From: Bartonella koehlerae C-29
Lineage (GTDB): Bacteria > Pseudomonadota > Alphaproteobacteria > Rhizobiales > Rhizobiaceae
Length of the DNA: 64,000 bases
Reading direction: 5' to 3'
Assembly (NCBI RefSeq): GCF_000706625.1
Contig: NZ_KL407334.1
Coordinates: 1-64,000, forward strand
In this document: in pieces, positions 47,080-56,522 of the stretch
Numbering within the stretch: position 1 is the first letter of the stretch
Layout of the letters: each line of letters begins with the position of its first letter
The notes under the pieces: generated by a model
Database searches by the model: none
What the model saw: only the letters and a program-made list of their open reading frames with translations
What the model was told of the DNA's origin: nothing
Program-made: the position numbers and the translations under genes

Positions 47080-48276
47080 ATGACGGACTCTTTTAACATT
47101 CTGTTCTCATCCAGCACATCCTCCTCACTCAGCACGTTCGCTTCACCCAATACATTCCCCTCATCCAACGTATCTTCTTCATCCAATATTCTCCCTTCGA
47201 GAAGCGTGATCGGTTTAATAGGTGGAGGACAGTTGGCGCGCATGTTAGCCATAGCAGCAGCAGAACTAGGATTTCGAACGGTTGTTTTTTGCCCTGAAAC
47301 GGATTGCCCAGCGTCACAAACAACAAACGACCATATTGTTTCACCCTATGATGATTACTCAGCCTTAGATCATTTTATATCTCTGTGTGATGTTATAACC
47401 TATGAGTTTGAAAATCTTTCCCTTCAAATGGTTCAATATGTAGAGAAAAGCAAGCCAGTTTATCCCTCTTCGAAGGCATTAGAGCTTACGCAAGATCGGC
47501 TTTTTGAGAAGCAATTTCTGCAAAAGCAAGGCATCAAAACGACATCATGGTATGCTGTTGATGATATGTCTTCTCTGCTTTCGGGACTTTCCCAGTTAGG
47601 CGGTCGTGGTCTTTTGAAGACACGACGTTTTGGTTATGATGGAAAAAATCAGATGATGCTCAATCATCCCAGTGAAGAAGCCCTAGAGAAAGCATTTATG
47701 ACTTTTAAGGAACAGGCATTGATTTTGGAAGAAATTGTTCCTTTTTTATCGGAAATTTCGGTTCTTTCGGCACGCACGAAACAAGGAGAACATATTTTTT
47801 ATGATTGCCCTGAAAATCAGCATCAAAACGGCATTCTTTACAAATCATTTGTTCCATCACGTATTCCGTTTTCGGTACAGAAGGCAGCACAAGAAATAAG
47901 TGCAACGGTTATGGATTCCTTAAAGTATGTAGGTATTCTTTGTATTGAATTTTTTGTCTTAATGGATGGAAGCCTTTTAGTGAATGAATTGGCGCCTCGT
48001 GTTCATAACTCTGGTCACTGGACGCAAAAGGCGTGCGTAACTTCACAATTTGAACAGCATATCCGTGCCATTTGCGGTCTTCCTTTAGGGAGCACATACC
48101 GACATAGCAATTGCGAGATGATCAATCTTCTTGGCAGCAATCTGCAAGATTTCAAATATTATCTCACACAAGAGCATACATCAGTCCACTTATATGGCAA
48201 AAGCTCTTTGCAGCCGACGCGCAAAATGGGGCATGTCATCCAATTAACGGGACCAGTTACTAAATCCAAACAGTAA
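47080..48276 (+). CDS. purK: N5-carboxyaminoimidazole ribonucleotide synthase
   Basis: ATP-grasp enzyme that makes N5-CAIR from AIR, bicarbonate and ATP; partner of PurE. 398 aa. The Rossmann-like start VIGLIGGGQLARMLAIAAAE comes only at about residue 41 because an unusual Ser/Thr-rich segment (SSSTSSSLSTFASPNTFPSS and following) precedes it. ATP-grasp motifs follow: ITYEFENL, KTRRFGYDGKNQ, LVNELAPRVHNSGHWT. ATG 47080 is preceded by GAGG seven bases upstream within the end of purE; an earlier in-frame start at 47047 is unlikely. Function should be intact, since the extension lies before the fold. Confidence 0.95.
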   Translation: MTDSFNILFSSSTSSSLSTFASPNTFPSSNVSSSSNILPSRSVIGLIGGGQLARMLAIAAAELGFRTVVFCPETDCPASQTTNDHIVSPYDDYSALDHFISLCDVITYEFENLSLQMVQYVEKSKPVYPSSKALELTQDRLFEKQFLQKQGIKTTSWYAVDDMSSLLSGLSQLGGRGLLKTRRFGYDGKNQMMLNHPSEEALEKAFMTFKEQALILEEIVPFLSEISVLSARTKQGEHIFYDCPENQHQNGILYKSFVPSRIPFSVQKAAQEISATVMDSLKYVGILCIEFFVLMDGSLLVNELAPRVHNSGHWTQKACVTSQFEQHIRAICGLPLGSTYRHSNCEMINLLGSNLQDFKYYLTQEHTSVHLYGKSSLQPTRKMGHVIQLTGPVTKSKQ

Positions 48277-49268
48277 CCCCAAACAGTAGCCTATGTGAGA
48301 AAGAATATATTTCATTACACTGTTTGAACACAGGACAACAATTTTCAGGACTCTTCATACGCTTACTCTTGGTGTGCAAGGGAAGACGCAAAACAGCAGT
48401 ATAGCTTTCCAACGGCACCTTCGAGCATTACCCTTAAAAGTTTTCTGTCAAAACACCTCATCAGATACAGCACTCCCAATATCACTCCACTATCTTCTCA
48501 AGAATAACACCCCAAAATCTTTCGTTCAGAGCATATTTCTCAGAACATCCCCCTAAAACAACTCTCACGCCTCCCCTGAAATATCTTCGAAAGCCTTACT
48601 CATCACCTTTAGCAATACATAACCGATCACCGCGACTTAATTGCAAAGTGCAAACGAACAAATCGTCAGCCATAGCTTTTTCCAAACGTAACACTGCTTA
48701 ATCCTGAGAAAAATCTGACAAAAGCACGCACTCTTTCTCAAAGCAAACCAAGACTTTAAGGAGCATCATTCTGGACAAGACGTTAATCTCCCCTGTTACG
48801 CCAGCCTCCACAACACCCGTACAGCCCTCACGCTTCCCCAATGCTCCCAGCGCAAATTTTCCTCAGGAAATCTTTTCCAAAAACCTCTCTCACACCTCAT
48901 CAGCCTACTTTTTGGTGGGCAAATTGCTCCTTATCCCAAGCTCTTTCAACATCCTGCACGGCTGAGAAGTTATAGGGAATTTGTAAGGGAAGATTACTTG
49001 ACAAGAATAAGACTTCTTGTTAGAAATAAGGTAGATTTTTTTGTAATTTTCACTTATTCGTTGTGCTGATGAAGTGTTTTAATGCGTGCTATATTAAAGG
49101 TGCGTTTTTCTTTTGTGATTACAATGAAAAAGTGCATAACAAGATGTTATGACGCAATCACAGTCTTAGATACAGTGTTGTCTCTTACAGCGTGTGGCTA
49201 TGAGAATGCGATTAGAGGCTTGAAGTTATGACATTGCGTTAGAGAAATATCTATCAACGGTGAGTATG
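48277..49268. other. 1-kb gene-poor region between purK and rpmJ
   Basis: No supported frame; 48370-48960 is C-rich degenerate sequence. The rpmJ promoter is presumably between 49000 and 49250. Confidence 0.45.
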
Positions 49269-49394
49269 ATGAAAATTAAAAATTCGCTTAAAGCACTTAG
49301 GGAACGCCACCGTAACAATCGTTTGGTGCGTCGCAAAGGTCGTGTTTATATCCTCAACAAAACGAATCCACGTTTTAGAGCGCGTCAAGGCTGA
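49269..49394 (+). CDS. rpmJ: 50S ribosomal protein L36
   Basis: 41-aa ribosomal protein: [20 protein letters not shown] then [20 protein letters not shown] and G. It lacks the four zinc ligands of classical L36, so it is the Cys-less type standard in alphaproteobacteria. Two adjacent ATGs (49266 and 49269) are possible; the second gives the usual N-terminus. A terminator-like hairpin follows at 49404. Confidence 0.95.
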   Translation: MKIKNSLKALRERHRNNRLVRRKGRVYILNKTNPRFRARQG

Positions 49395-49403
49395 TGGTTT
49401 TTG

Positions 49404-49435
49404 TGCCTGCTTTTTTGCAGGCATTAAACCTTTTT
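49404..49435 (+). terminator. Hairpin terminator of rpmJ
   Basis: TGCCTGC (49404-49410) and GCAGGCA (49417-49423) around a TTTTTT loop, followed by TTAAACCTTTTT. It is 10 bp after the rpmJ stop. Confidence 0.7.
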
Positions 49436-49505
49436 GGTCTTTTGGAAATTTGTTTTTGCATCGCCAATCGGTTGGTTGGTCCCTCATTTTTGAAGATTTG
49501 TTTTT

Positions 49506-50303
49506 ATGAAGTTTTTTATTTTTTTAAAAACTTTACAATTACGCAGCTTTTGTATTTTTCAACAAATTTTTTTGCTTTTTTTTACGGTTTTTTTTATTAT
49601 TTTTGTAAGCAATCTTTGTTTTATTTCTCGCGGATACGGGCAAAATCCTCCTTCACTTCCTGAGGAATCTCCTTCTCCACAATTGCTTTTGCCCTTAGAT
49701 GATCTGATCCCCAACGATTCTGCCTCAACACCAACTGAGCCTGATTCTGATTCGGCAGCAACCATTCTTGAAAATTTTGACGCCGCCCACCAGTCCCATA
49801 CCCAGAGAGCTGAACAACAAAAAGAAGTAGAAGTTTTACGCTTACTCAAAGAATTGAAATTTTGTGCTGATGTTGAAAAAGCAAGAAAGATCAGTCGGCA
49901 ACTTCAGCGTTTATGGTCACAATCGGGCAGTGAGACAATTGATCTTTTGATGTTATGGGCAGAAAATGCTATTAATGCTGACAATTATGGTCTTGCTCTT
50001 GATTATATTGACAATGCTCTTGCACTTTCACCGACTTACGCTGAAGGTTGGGTAAGGCGCGCTTGGGTGCATATTCAACTGAGTGATTTTAAACTTGCCA
50101 TGCTTGACCTGCATCATGCTCTAAAACTCGAACCGCGCAATTATATAGCATTTTTTGAGCTTGGAATTACTATGGAAGCAACGGAACGTCCAAAGCTTGC
50201 ACTCAAAGCTTATGAAACAGCACTAAAATATTATCCGCAAATGCAAAAACTACAAAAGCGCATTGAAGAGCTTTTAAACAAGCAATCACCGCAAGCTCTT
50301 TAA
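49506..50303 (+). CDS. Exported tetratricopeptide repeat protein
   Basis: 265 aa. A long hydrophobic N-terminus (about residues 16-40, LQQIFLLFFTVFFIIF-like) acts as signal or anchor, followed by a Pro/Ser/Asp-rich linker, then three TPR motifs from about residue 160: AENAINADNYGLALDYIDNA, GWVRRAWVHIQLSDFKLAML, FFELGITMEATERPKLALKA. TPRs mediate protein contacts, so a periplasmic assembly role is likely but the partner is unknown. The start is preceded by an AT-rich stretch without a clear ribosome binding site; other Mets would cut the hydrophobic region. A recent partial copy of the 3' end follows. Confidence 0.8.
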   Translation: MKFFIFLKTLQLRSFCIFQQIFLLFFTVFFIIFVSNLCFISRGYGQNPPSLPEESPSPQLLLPLDDLIPNDSASTPTEPDSDSAATILENFDAAHQSHTQRAEQQKEVEVLRLLKELKFCADVEKARKISRQLQRLWSQSGSETIDLLMLWAENAINADNYGLALDYIDNALALSPTYAEGWVRRAWVHIQLSDFKLAMLDLHHALKLEPRNYIAFFELGITMEATERPKLALKAYETALKYYPQMQKLQKRIEELLNKQSPQAL

Positions 50304-50344
50304 ATTTACCCCTGAAAACTAGTGATTACATCCTTGTGCTTTTA

Positions 50345-50622
50345 CCAACTTATACTGAAAACTGAAGCGGAGGTGCTTGTGCATATTCAACTGAGTGATT
50401 TTAAACTTGCCATGCTTGACCTGCATCATGCTCTAAAACTCGAACCGCGCTAATTATAGAGCATTTGAGCTTGGAGGTTACTATGGAAGCAACACAACCA
50501 CCAAAGTTTGCATTCAAAGCCTATGAAAGAGCACTGGAATATTACCCACAAATGCAAAAGCTAAAAAAGCACTTTAATGTGCTTTTAGACGAGCAATCAC
50601 CGCAAGTTCACTTACTCCCTTA
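50345..50622 (+). pseudogene. Partial tandem copy of the TPR gene 3' end
   Basis: 50379-50450 is identical over about 72 bp to 50069-50140 in the intact gene, with a +1 indel (CGCGCTAATTATAGAG) just after it. The rest to 50622 matches the remaining 3' end and stop with about 15-20 percent divergence. No start of its own. Confidence 0.9.
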
Positions 50623-50849
50623 AGAGTGGAATGCTCTTCTCCTTCTTTTTTCATTTTGAGCGAAAGTTTTCATATTCTATAAATAATATGTTTTTAACCA
50701 AGGATCATAATATAGATGAGGTTTTTATCAAACCATTTTGAATATTCACTATTTGATTTTCATTTTGAGAATAATAATGGCAAAGAAAGTACAAGAAAAG
50801 AATTGCATGCAAAATCATTTTCTCTCTAGCTGAAGACTTCAAACTGTCT

Positions 50850-50855
50850 TATAAT
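50850..50855 (+). promoter_or_regulatory. -10 element of the 6S RNA gene
   Basis: TATAAT seven bases before the inferred 6S RNA 5' end; no clear -35 consensus is seen at the expected distance. Confidence 0.5.
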
Positions 50856-50861
50856 AAGAAC

Positions 50862-51000
50862 GGTGTTCTACGCTTCGCGACAGGAAATAATGTATTCCTG
50901 AGACCTTAGTGATTTCCAAGGGAGCTGTCCCTGATTAAGCTCGTGGGCTTTTTCATATGGCGCCCACCTATTTTTGTAGGTTCCCGGGGATCAACTTTTT
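50862..51000 (+). ncRNA. ssrS: 6S RNA
   Basis: RNA that mimics an open promoter and binds sigma-70 RNA polymerase in stationary phase. Features that identify it: the 5' GGTGTTCTACGC segment, GGGAGCTGTCCCTGATTAAG, CTCGTGGGC, and the 3' strand GCGCCCACCT then TTTTGTAGGTTCCCGGGGAT, which I recognise from alphaproteobacterial 6S RNAs. The location just upstream of the 5-formyltetrahydrofolate cyclo-ligase gene is the conserved one. 5' end set by the TATAAT box, 3' end by CAACTTTTT; both are approximate. The 3' third and flank are duplicated downstream. Confidence 0.85.
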
Positions 51001-51078
51001 CCATCGGTTGTTGTGGATCACCACTTTTGCACAAATGCAACAAGATGGTATTGTCCTTTGGAGCTTCTTTGCATTAAA

Positions 51079-51217
51079 ATCGTGGGCTTTTTCATATGGC
51101 ACCCACCTATTTTTGTAGGTTCCCAGGGATCAACTTTTTTCATCGGTTGTTGTGAATCATCACTTTTTGCACAAATGTAGCAAAATGGTATCGTCCTTTT
51201 TGGCGGGGGGAAAATCA
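51079..51217 (+). repeat. Tandem copy of the 6S RNA 3' segment and flank
   Basis: 51081-51217 repeats 50942-51078 with a period of 139 bp and about 90 percent identity, including CGTGGGCTTTTTCATATGGC, CCACCTATTTTTGTAGGTTC and the following CATCGGTTGTTGTG. In the copy GCGCCCACC is CACCCACC-like and CCCGGGG is CCCAGGG. It has no 5' half, so it is not a second 6S RNA. Confidence 0.9.
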
Positions 51218-51308
51218 TTTTGATCTTTTTAAGAGATTTATGAGAGCTAGCTTTAGAATAGCTTATTTTATTACACCTTTTCGCCATTTATGAAATAATT
51301 GAGAAATA

Positions 51309-51917
51309 ATGACCCAAGACACAAAAACCGCGCAATCTGTCTCATCGATTCGCTCACAGTTACGCAAGAGCGGCTTATCCAAACGCGATGCACTCTCAGC
51401 ACAAGAGCGGGATGTTTTTTCGCAGCAAGCTTGTTCTCACCTGATGCATCTCCTTGAACAAAGGGGGGAAGATTTTTCACGTATGATTCTAGCGGGTTAT
51501 TGGCCAATCAAATCAGAAATCGATCCACGTCCTTTATTCGATTGCATAAGAGCGCGTGGTGGAAGTTTAGCATTACCGGCAGTGCTTGATTCCACTACCA
51601 TGGTTTTTCGTACATTTTCACAAAACACGGTTTTAAAGCCTATGCGCTTTGTCACATTGGGTCCTGGTGCAGAAAATGCAGTTGTTGTTCCAAGCCTTAT
51701 TCTCGTCCCCCTTTCAGCGTTTGATAGTCAATGTCACCGTCTTGGCTATGGAGGAGGCTACTATGATCGTGCTATTGAAAGTCTTCAAAAACAAGGGCAT
51801 CAAATTACTTTATTGGGTTTAGGCTTTTCGTGCCAGGAAGTTATTTCCATTCCTCATGCAGAACATGATCTGATAGTAGAGGGCGTTTTTACAGAAAAGG
51901 GTTTCTTAAAACGCTAA
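51309..51917 (+). CDS. 5-formyltetrahydrofolate cyclo-ligase
   Basis: Converts 5-formyl-THF to 5,10-methenyl-THF with ATP, rescuing folate. 202 aa; SQLRKSGLSKRDALSAQERD near the start, GYWPIKSEIDPRPL (substrate and ATP region) and the signature LGYGGGYYDRAIESLQ near residue 150. Preceded by 6S RNA, as often in proteobacteria where the two may be co-transcribed. Followed after 3 bp by the phosphoesterase gene, so one operon. ATG 51309 has GAGAAATA upstream. Confidence 0.93.
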   Translation: MTQDTKTAQSVSSIRSQLRKSGLSKRDALSAQERDVFSQQACSHLMHLLEQRGEDFSRMILAGYWPIKSEIDPRPLFDCIRARGGSLALPAVLDSTTMVFRTFSQNTVLKPMRFVTLGPGAENAVVVPSLILVPLSAFDSQCHRLGYGGGYYDRAIESLQKQGHQITLLGLGFSCQEVISIPHAEHDLIVEGVFTEKGFLKR

Positions 51918-51920
51918 AGT

Positions 51921-52757
51921 ATGATTAAAACGCTCATGCGTTTTTTATTTTTAGGTGACATTGTTGGAGAAACGGGTTGTAGCGCTGTTTTTGCAAAGCT
52001 TCCAGGGCTTATTAAAAAATGGCAGCTTGATTTTGTTGTGGTGAACGGTGAAAACGCCTCTGGTGGTTTTGGGATCACGCAAGAGACTTATCAAGATCTT
52101 TTAATGGCAGGTGTTGATGTTGTAACCACAGGAAACCATGCTTTTGCACGCAGAGAAATAATGCGCTATATACATGAGAATGATCGTTTTTTACGTCCAG
52201 CCAATTTTTCTAATGAAACTCCAGGAAAAGGTTCAGGTGTTTTTACGGCAAAGAACGGAGCGCGTGTTCTTGTAGCAAATTTTTTGGGACGTGTTTTTAT
52301 GCCGTGTAAAGTTGATGATCCGTTTGAAATGGCTGAAAAGATTCTTCTTGCCTGTTCTTTGAGAGAGCAAGCAGATGCGATTATTTTTGACTTTCACGCA
52401 GAAACGACGAGTGAGAAGCAATGTTTTGGTCATTTTCTTGATGGTCGTGCCAGCGTTATTGTAGGTACTCACACGCACACTCCAACAGCTGACGCGCAAA
52501 TTTTAGAAGGCGGCACTGCTTATTTATCGGATGCGGGGATGTGCGGAGACTACAATTCATCTCTTGGAATGGATAAGGAAGAACCTTTACACCGTTTTCT
52601 TTATAAGAAGAAGCAAGATCGTTATGAGCCAGCGCGAGGTCCTGCAACACTTTGCGGTTTAGCGGTTGAGATTTCAGAGAAAACAGGTTTAGCAGCAAAG
52701 GTCTCACCGGTACGGATTGGTCCCCATTTAAAGCCTGAGAGTCCAGATTTTTGGTAA
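51921..52757 (+). CDS. TIGR00282/YmdB-type metallophosphoesterase
   Basis: 278 aa calcineurin-like phosphoesterase; YmdB relatives hydrolyse 2',3'-cyclic nucleotides. Metal motifs: FLGDIVGETG, VVNGENASGGFG, TTGNHAF, IFDFHAETTSEK and VGTHTHTPTAD, all intact. Normal family length. ATG 51921 lies 3 bp after the cyclo-ligase stop; a second Met at 51936 (MRFLFLGD) matches many relatives and may be the true start. It is usually next to the cyclo-ligase gene in rhizobia. Confidence 0.92.
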   Translation: MIKTLMRFLFLGDIVGETGCSAVFAKLPGLIKKWQLDFVVVNGENASGGFGITQETYQDLLMAGVDVVTTGNHAFARREIMRYIHENDRFLRPANFSNETPGKGSGVFTAKNGARVLVANFLGRVFMPCKVDDPFEMAEKILLACSLREQADAIIFDFHAETTSEKQCFGHFLDGRASVIVGTHTHTPTADAQILEGGTAYLSDAGMCGDYNSSLGMDKEEPLHRFLYKKKQDRYEPARGPATLCGLAVEISEKTGLAAKVSPVRIGPHLKPESPDFW

Positions 52758-53079
52758 CCCCCTTTGCCCACTTCGGGGATTTGGGGAGGAGAAAGCTTCT
52801 TCTACGGTGATTCCTTAGTTCATTCTTTGAGGGGTTTTCTTTTCAAGTTTTTCTCCCTTGAATACCATTTTTCAAGGTGAAAATCTGACAGATGACCATC
52901 CTCCACGATAATTTTTTTAAAGAGCTGCCTCATCTTCGATGGAAAACCTTTCTGGAGCGACGTTTCTTAGGGCACCCCTCTTCGAAAGAAAGTGCTTAAT
53001 AAAAGGAAGGAGAGAGCTTGAAGAAACTACACTAAGACAGGGATAAACCCCGAAGGGAGTGAAAAGAGTAAAAAGGAAA
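52758..53079. other. Convergent intergenic between phosphoesterase and murA
   Basis: No gene. It lies between convergent stops; I see no perfect hairpin with a T-tract. Confidence 0.4.
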
Positions 53080-54375
53080 TTATACTGTTATGCGTTGAAT
53101 GGTAGCCCCACAACGTGCTAATTTTTCTTCCAACCTCTCAAACCCGCGATCAAGATGATACACACGATTGACGGTAGTTTTTCCTTTTGCAGCAAGCGCG
53201 GCGATAACAAGAGAGACAGAGGCACGCAAATCGGTTGCCATTACTGGTGCACCTTGTAGGCTCTCTGTTCCAGAGATAGTTGCTGTCCGACCATCGAGCT
53301 TTATTTTCGCGCCCAAACGAGAGAGTTCCTGCACATGCATGAAGCGATTTTCGAAAATTGTTTCGGTAATATGAGAGGTTCCTTGAGCACGTGTCATCAG
53401 AGCCATGAATTGGGCTTGGAGATCTGTTGGGAAAGCAGGATAAGGACCTGTTTTAATATCGACGGGCATTATTTTTGTTTGCCGTGGATTTCTTTTAAGG
53501 TGAATTTCTTGAGGTTTAATTTCGATATCGAGGCCAGTTTTTTGGAGGATCTTAAGCACCTGTGTAAGATGGTGAGAGTTAGCATTTTTGAGCACCACAT
53601 CGCCCCCTGTCATAGCAACAGCCATTGCATAAGTTCCAGCTTCGATTCGATCAGGGATGACAGAGATTCTTGTTCCCTTAAGTTTTTCAACACCCTCGAT
53701 GATAAGAGTTTTTGTTTCTTCACCGGTTATTTTTGCTCCCATTGCATTAAGGGCTTGAACAAGATTTGTCACCTCAGGTTCACAAGCAGCATTTTCGAGG
53801 ACGGTTGTTCCATTTGCGGTTGCTGCAGCCATGATCATAACGTGCGTTCCACCGACAGTGACTTTAGGAAAACGATAGTGAGCACCTTTTAATTCTTTTG
53901 GGACCTTAGCATGAACATATCCATTTTCGATAGTAATACGAGCGCCTAAAGCTTTGAGTCCCTCGAGGATAAAATCAACAGGCCTTGTTCCGATAGCACA
54001 CCCTCCTGGCAGTGAAACATAGGCCTCTCGGCATCGTGCGAGCAATGGCCCGATCACCCAAAAGCTTGCACGCATTTTTCGAACGAGATCGTATGGTGCA
54101 TATGTTGTGGTTATTTTTTGTGCGGTAAAATGAATTGTTCTTGAATGAATACAATCGGTATGGTTTTTTTGCCCATCGACGGCATATCCGACACCATGAT
54201 TATTGAGGATACGGATTAACAGCTCGATATCAGCGAGATGGGGGATATTGTCTAAAGAAAGGGTCTCTTCGGTGAGCAAAGCAGCAATCATAAGAGGCAA
54301 TGCAGCATTTTTTGCCCCTGAGATAGGAATAGTACCTTTCAGTTTTTTCCCCCCAACAATTTCAATAGAATCCAT
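53080..54375 (-). CDS. murA: UDP-N-acetylglucosamine 1-carboxyvinyltransferase
   Basis: First committed step of peptidoglycan synthesis: transfers enolpyruvate from PEP to UDP-GlcNAc. 431 aa, full length. Catalytic residues visible: Lys22-Asn23 in ISGAKNAALPLM and the PEP/fosfomycin-reactive Cys near 126 in SLPGGCAIGTRPVD; Asp in FPTDLQAQFMALM. AAGGAAAG precedes ATG 54375. Divergent overlap with nothing; upstream on the same strand is a small basic protein gene, the common rhizobial order. Confidence 0.97.
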   Translation of the reverse strand: MDSIEIVGGKKLKGTIPISGAKNAALPLMIAALLTEETLSLDNIPHLADIELLIRILNNHGVGYAVDGQKNHTDCIHSRTIHFTAQKITTTYAPYDLVRKMRASFWVIGPLLARCREAYVSLPGGCAIGTRPVDFILEGLKALGARITIENGYVHAKVPKELKGAHYRFPKVTVGGTHVMIMAAATANGTTVLENAACEPEVTNLVQALNAMGAKITGEETKTLIIEGVEKLKGTRISVIPDRIEAGTYAMAVAMTGGDVVLKNANSHHLTQVLKILQKTGLDIEIKPQEIHLKRNPRQTKIMPVDIKTGPYPAFPTDLQAQFMALMTRAQGTSHITETIFENRFMHVQELSRLGAKIKLDGRTATISGTESLQGAPVMATDLRASVSLVIAALAAKGKTTVNRVYHLDRGFERLEEKLARCGATIQRITV

Positions 54376-54526
54376 AGTACTTTCCTTCTTTTGCTTTGCA
54401 TTCCCCCTTCGAAAGCTTTTGCTTCCTTAGGAATTTATTGTTCGTGATGGTTTTAGAACGAATCCCAAACTTTAGAACGAATCATGAAGAAATTTGGTTG
54501 CAAAGAAGCCGTAAAAGGCATTCTTT

Positions 54527-54679
54527 TTAGGGTTCTGTTTGCGCCCTTTTTCGACTTTGCTCTTTTCGACGTTTTAAGTTTTGGCGCAATTGTTGCGCCA
54601 ATCTTTCCTGACGTTGTTTTTGTTTTTGTTCTTGATGATTCATTTTCTCTTGCTTTTGGTTTTGATACATTTGTGTCAT
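54527..54679 (-). CDS. Small basic Gln/Arg-rich conserved protein
   Basis: 50 aa from ATG 54679, where AAAAGG lies at good distance; the frame is open to 54718 and another Met is at 54643. The C-terminal part (QERLAQQLRQNLKRRKEQSR then KRAQTEP) resembles small proteins encoded next to murA in rhizobia, in which R..RLA..LR.NL.RRK.Q.R is conserved. The N-terminal part is low-complexity Gln/Lys. Function unknown; a nucleic acid or ribosome contact is possible from charge. Confidence 0.6.
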   Translation of the reverse strand: MTQMYQNQKQEKMNHQEQKQKQRQERLAQQLRQNLKRRKEQSRKRAQTEP

Positions 54680-54848
54680 TGCACAGCCTTTTGAGGAGTC
54701 TTGAGCATTTTTAAGCAATCCATTACTATTTATATAAAGAAAGAAAATACGTCATGACACAAGACGTATTTTCTTTCAAGAATGCATAAATGCTCTCTTG
54801 CCTATTTTATGACAATATGGCACAAGGCAGCGCAGGAATTGAAAAAGT

Positions 54849-54923
<75 letters not shown>

Positions 54924-55008
54924 TTGTTTAGCGGTTTTCTTGCGCGCAATCTAGTAACACTCTTGTAAACTTTTGTTTCGGTATTTTCTGTGGGTTTTTA
55001 GTACTGCG

Positions 55009-55752
55009 CTAATCCGCCTCTTTTCTTTCCCTTCCTATACTTTGTTTTGCCTTTTCTGCCCCGGAGAGACCTCTCCTCTCACACGCCTGCCGGCTTATAC
55101 TCTCCTCTGAATCATTTTGGCTTCTCACGCTTTCTGCTGTTTTGGCACCCTGAATTTGTTGCACCATAATTTCCAAAGCCTCATTAAAATGGTTAATCTC
55201 ACTTTCCAGTTTGCGAATATAGGCTTCGTCACGATAAGCGCGTTTAATCAAAGGCGGCATATCAGGCCAATAGAGCATCAAATCGATCCATTCGCGTTGG
55301 GCGATCCATAATCCTCCCTGACATTGCGCTTTATGCTCTGCGGGAAAACTTTTTTGCGTAAAATGCGGGATCAAGATTTCAGGTTTTTTTGTTTTAATTT
55401 CCAAGAGTCCATTTGTTCCAATAAAAGCATCGGGAGAAAACCCTTTCATGCGATCATCAGCCAGAACAAAACCAACAGACTGAGGCTCAGTATGCGTGAG
55501 TGTAGCATAAAGCTCGCGTGCAATTGGTTCCAATTCTGTACCGCGGCGCATGGAAAGCGTTGTTGCCTCTTCGACGACTTTTCCGGTGATTCTTTCTCCC
55601 GCGAGTTTTCTCATAACAGCATGATATTTTGAGGTTTTTTGCCCCTGTTTTTTTTGTGCCATCACCATTTCAAACAAAGACGCCGTAATCAAGCCATTGC
55701 GCACCTGATGCCATTGCTCTGTTCCTTGAATACAATCGATAATAATTGGCAT
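55009..55752 (-). CDS. YqaJ-family viral recombinase nuclease
   Basis: Lambda-exonuclease-like nuclease of phage recombination systems. 247 aa from ATG 55752, which has AGGGGAG seven bases upstream; the longer frame to 55779 is not preferred. Motifs: GTEQWHQVRNGLITASLFEM at the N-terminus, MRRGTELEPIARELY, the metal-binding GFSPDAFIGTNGLLEIKTKK (Asp, and Glu-x-Lys), and AHKAQCQGGLWIAQREWIDL. The C-terminal 60 residues are charged and less typical. No single-strand annealing partner is seen nearby. Ends 86 bp from tRNA-Thr. Confidence 0.9.
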   Translation of the reverse strand: MPIIIDCIQGTEQWHQVRNGLITASLFEMVMAQKKQGQKTSKYHAVMRKLAGERITGKVVEEATTLSMRRGTELEPIARELYATLTHTEPQSVGFVLADDRMKGFSPDAFIGTNGLLEIKTKKPEILIPHFTQKSFPAEHKAQCQGGLWIAQREWIDLMLYWPDMPPLIKRAYRDEAYIRKLESEINHFNEALEIMVQQIQGAKTAESVRSQNDSEESISRQACERRGLSGAEKAKQSIGRERKEAD

Positions 55753-56522
55753 ATTATTCTCCCCTGATTTTTGAAGCATCTTTACTCTTTAAAAAGACTT
55801 GAAGAAGTCTTTTTTATAAAGCAGCACCTCTTTCGAAACCCATCCGCTATTTCCAATATTTTTGAAACATTGTGCGATATGATCCCCCTGCAAACATGGG
55901 CCCGCATCCCCACGGATGCACTGCACCTCTCCCCAGCATAAACACTTTCCCCTTAGCTGCCCCACCTAGACGCTCCCCCCCAGAAAAACTAATAACTTCT
56001 CTGTTCTGCTATAAAAGCCCCAAGAATCTTCGATCCAAAAAACTTTCAGTCCAAAGAAACTTCAGTCTGAAGGGCTTTCTCCCTTGTCACTAACCTCGCA
56101 ATCTCTGCCTCCTCCATCAAACACAATACAGCTTTTCCCAAAACACCTCAGACATAAAGCATTTTGAGTATTTTTCATGCTTATCTTAAAGAGCTATCGA
56201 TCAAATCACAGAGGATTTCTAAGTCTACGTCCTTACTTCATTGACTCAACATGATCCCTCCTCAATAAAGTCTACATTTCCCCATGGACGCTCTGCACCT
56301 CTCCCCAACATACACCCCCGTAGCCGCCCCACCTAAACACTCTCTCAGAAAAACCAAGTAACTTCTCTGTTCTGTTATAAAAGCTCCAAGAATCTTCGAT
56401 CCGCAGAATCTCCACCCTAAAGAACTTTTAATCTGAAGGACTTAAGGACTTTTAGCTAGCCACATCTTCAATCTGAAGAATTCTAATGGCTTTTTTTCCT
56501 GAGCTTCTATGACAAAAGATTT
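55753..56522. repeat. Direct repeat of about 200 bp in gene-free DNA
   Basis: About 55875-56085 and 56245-56450 are imperfect direct repeats roughly 365 bp apart (TAACTTCTCTGTTCTGCTAT versus TAACTTCTCTGTTCTGTTAT; CCAAGAATCTTCGATCC in both). No gene in either; their source is not in the window as an intact gene. Confidence 0.75.

Noticed and set aside
51079-51217. Second 6S RNA gene
   Set aside because: Only the 3' part is repeated; there is no 5' half or promoter.
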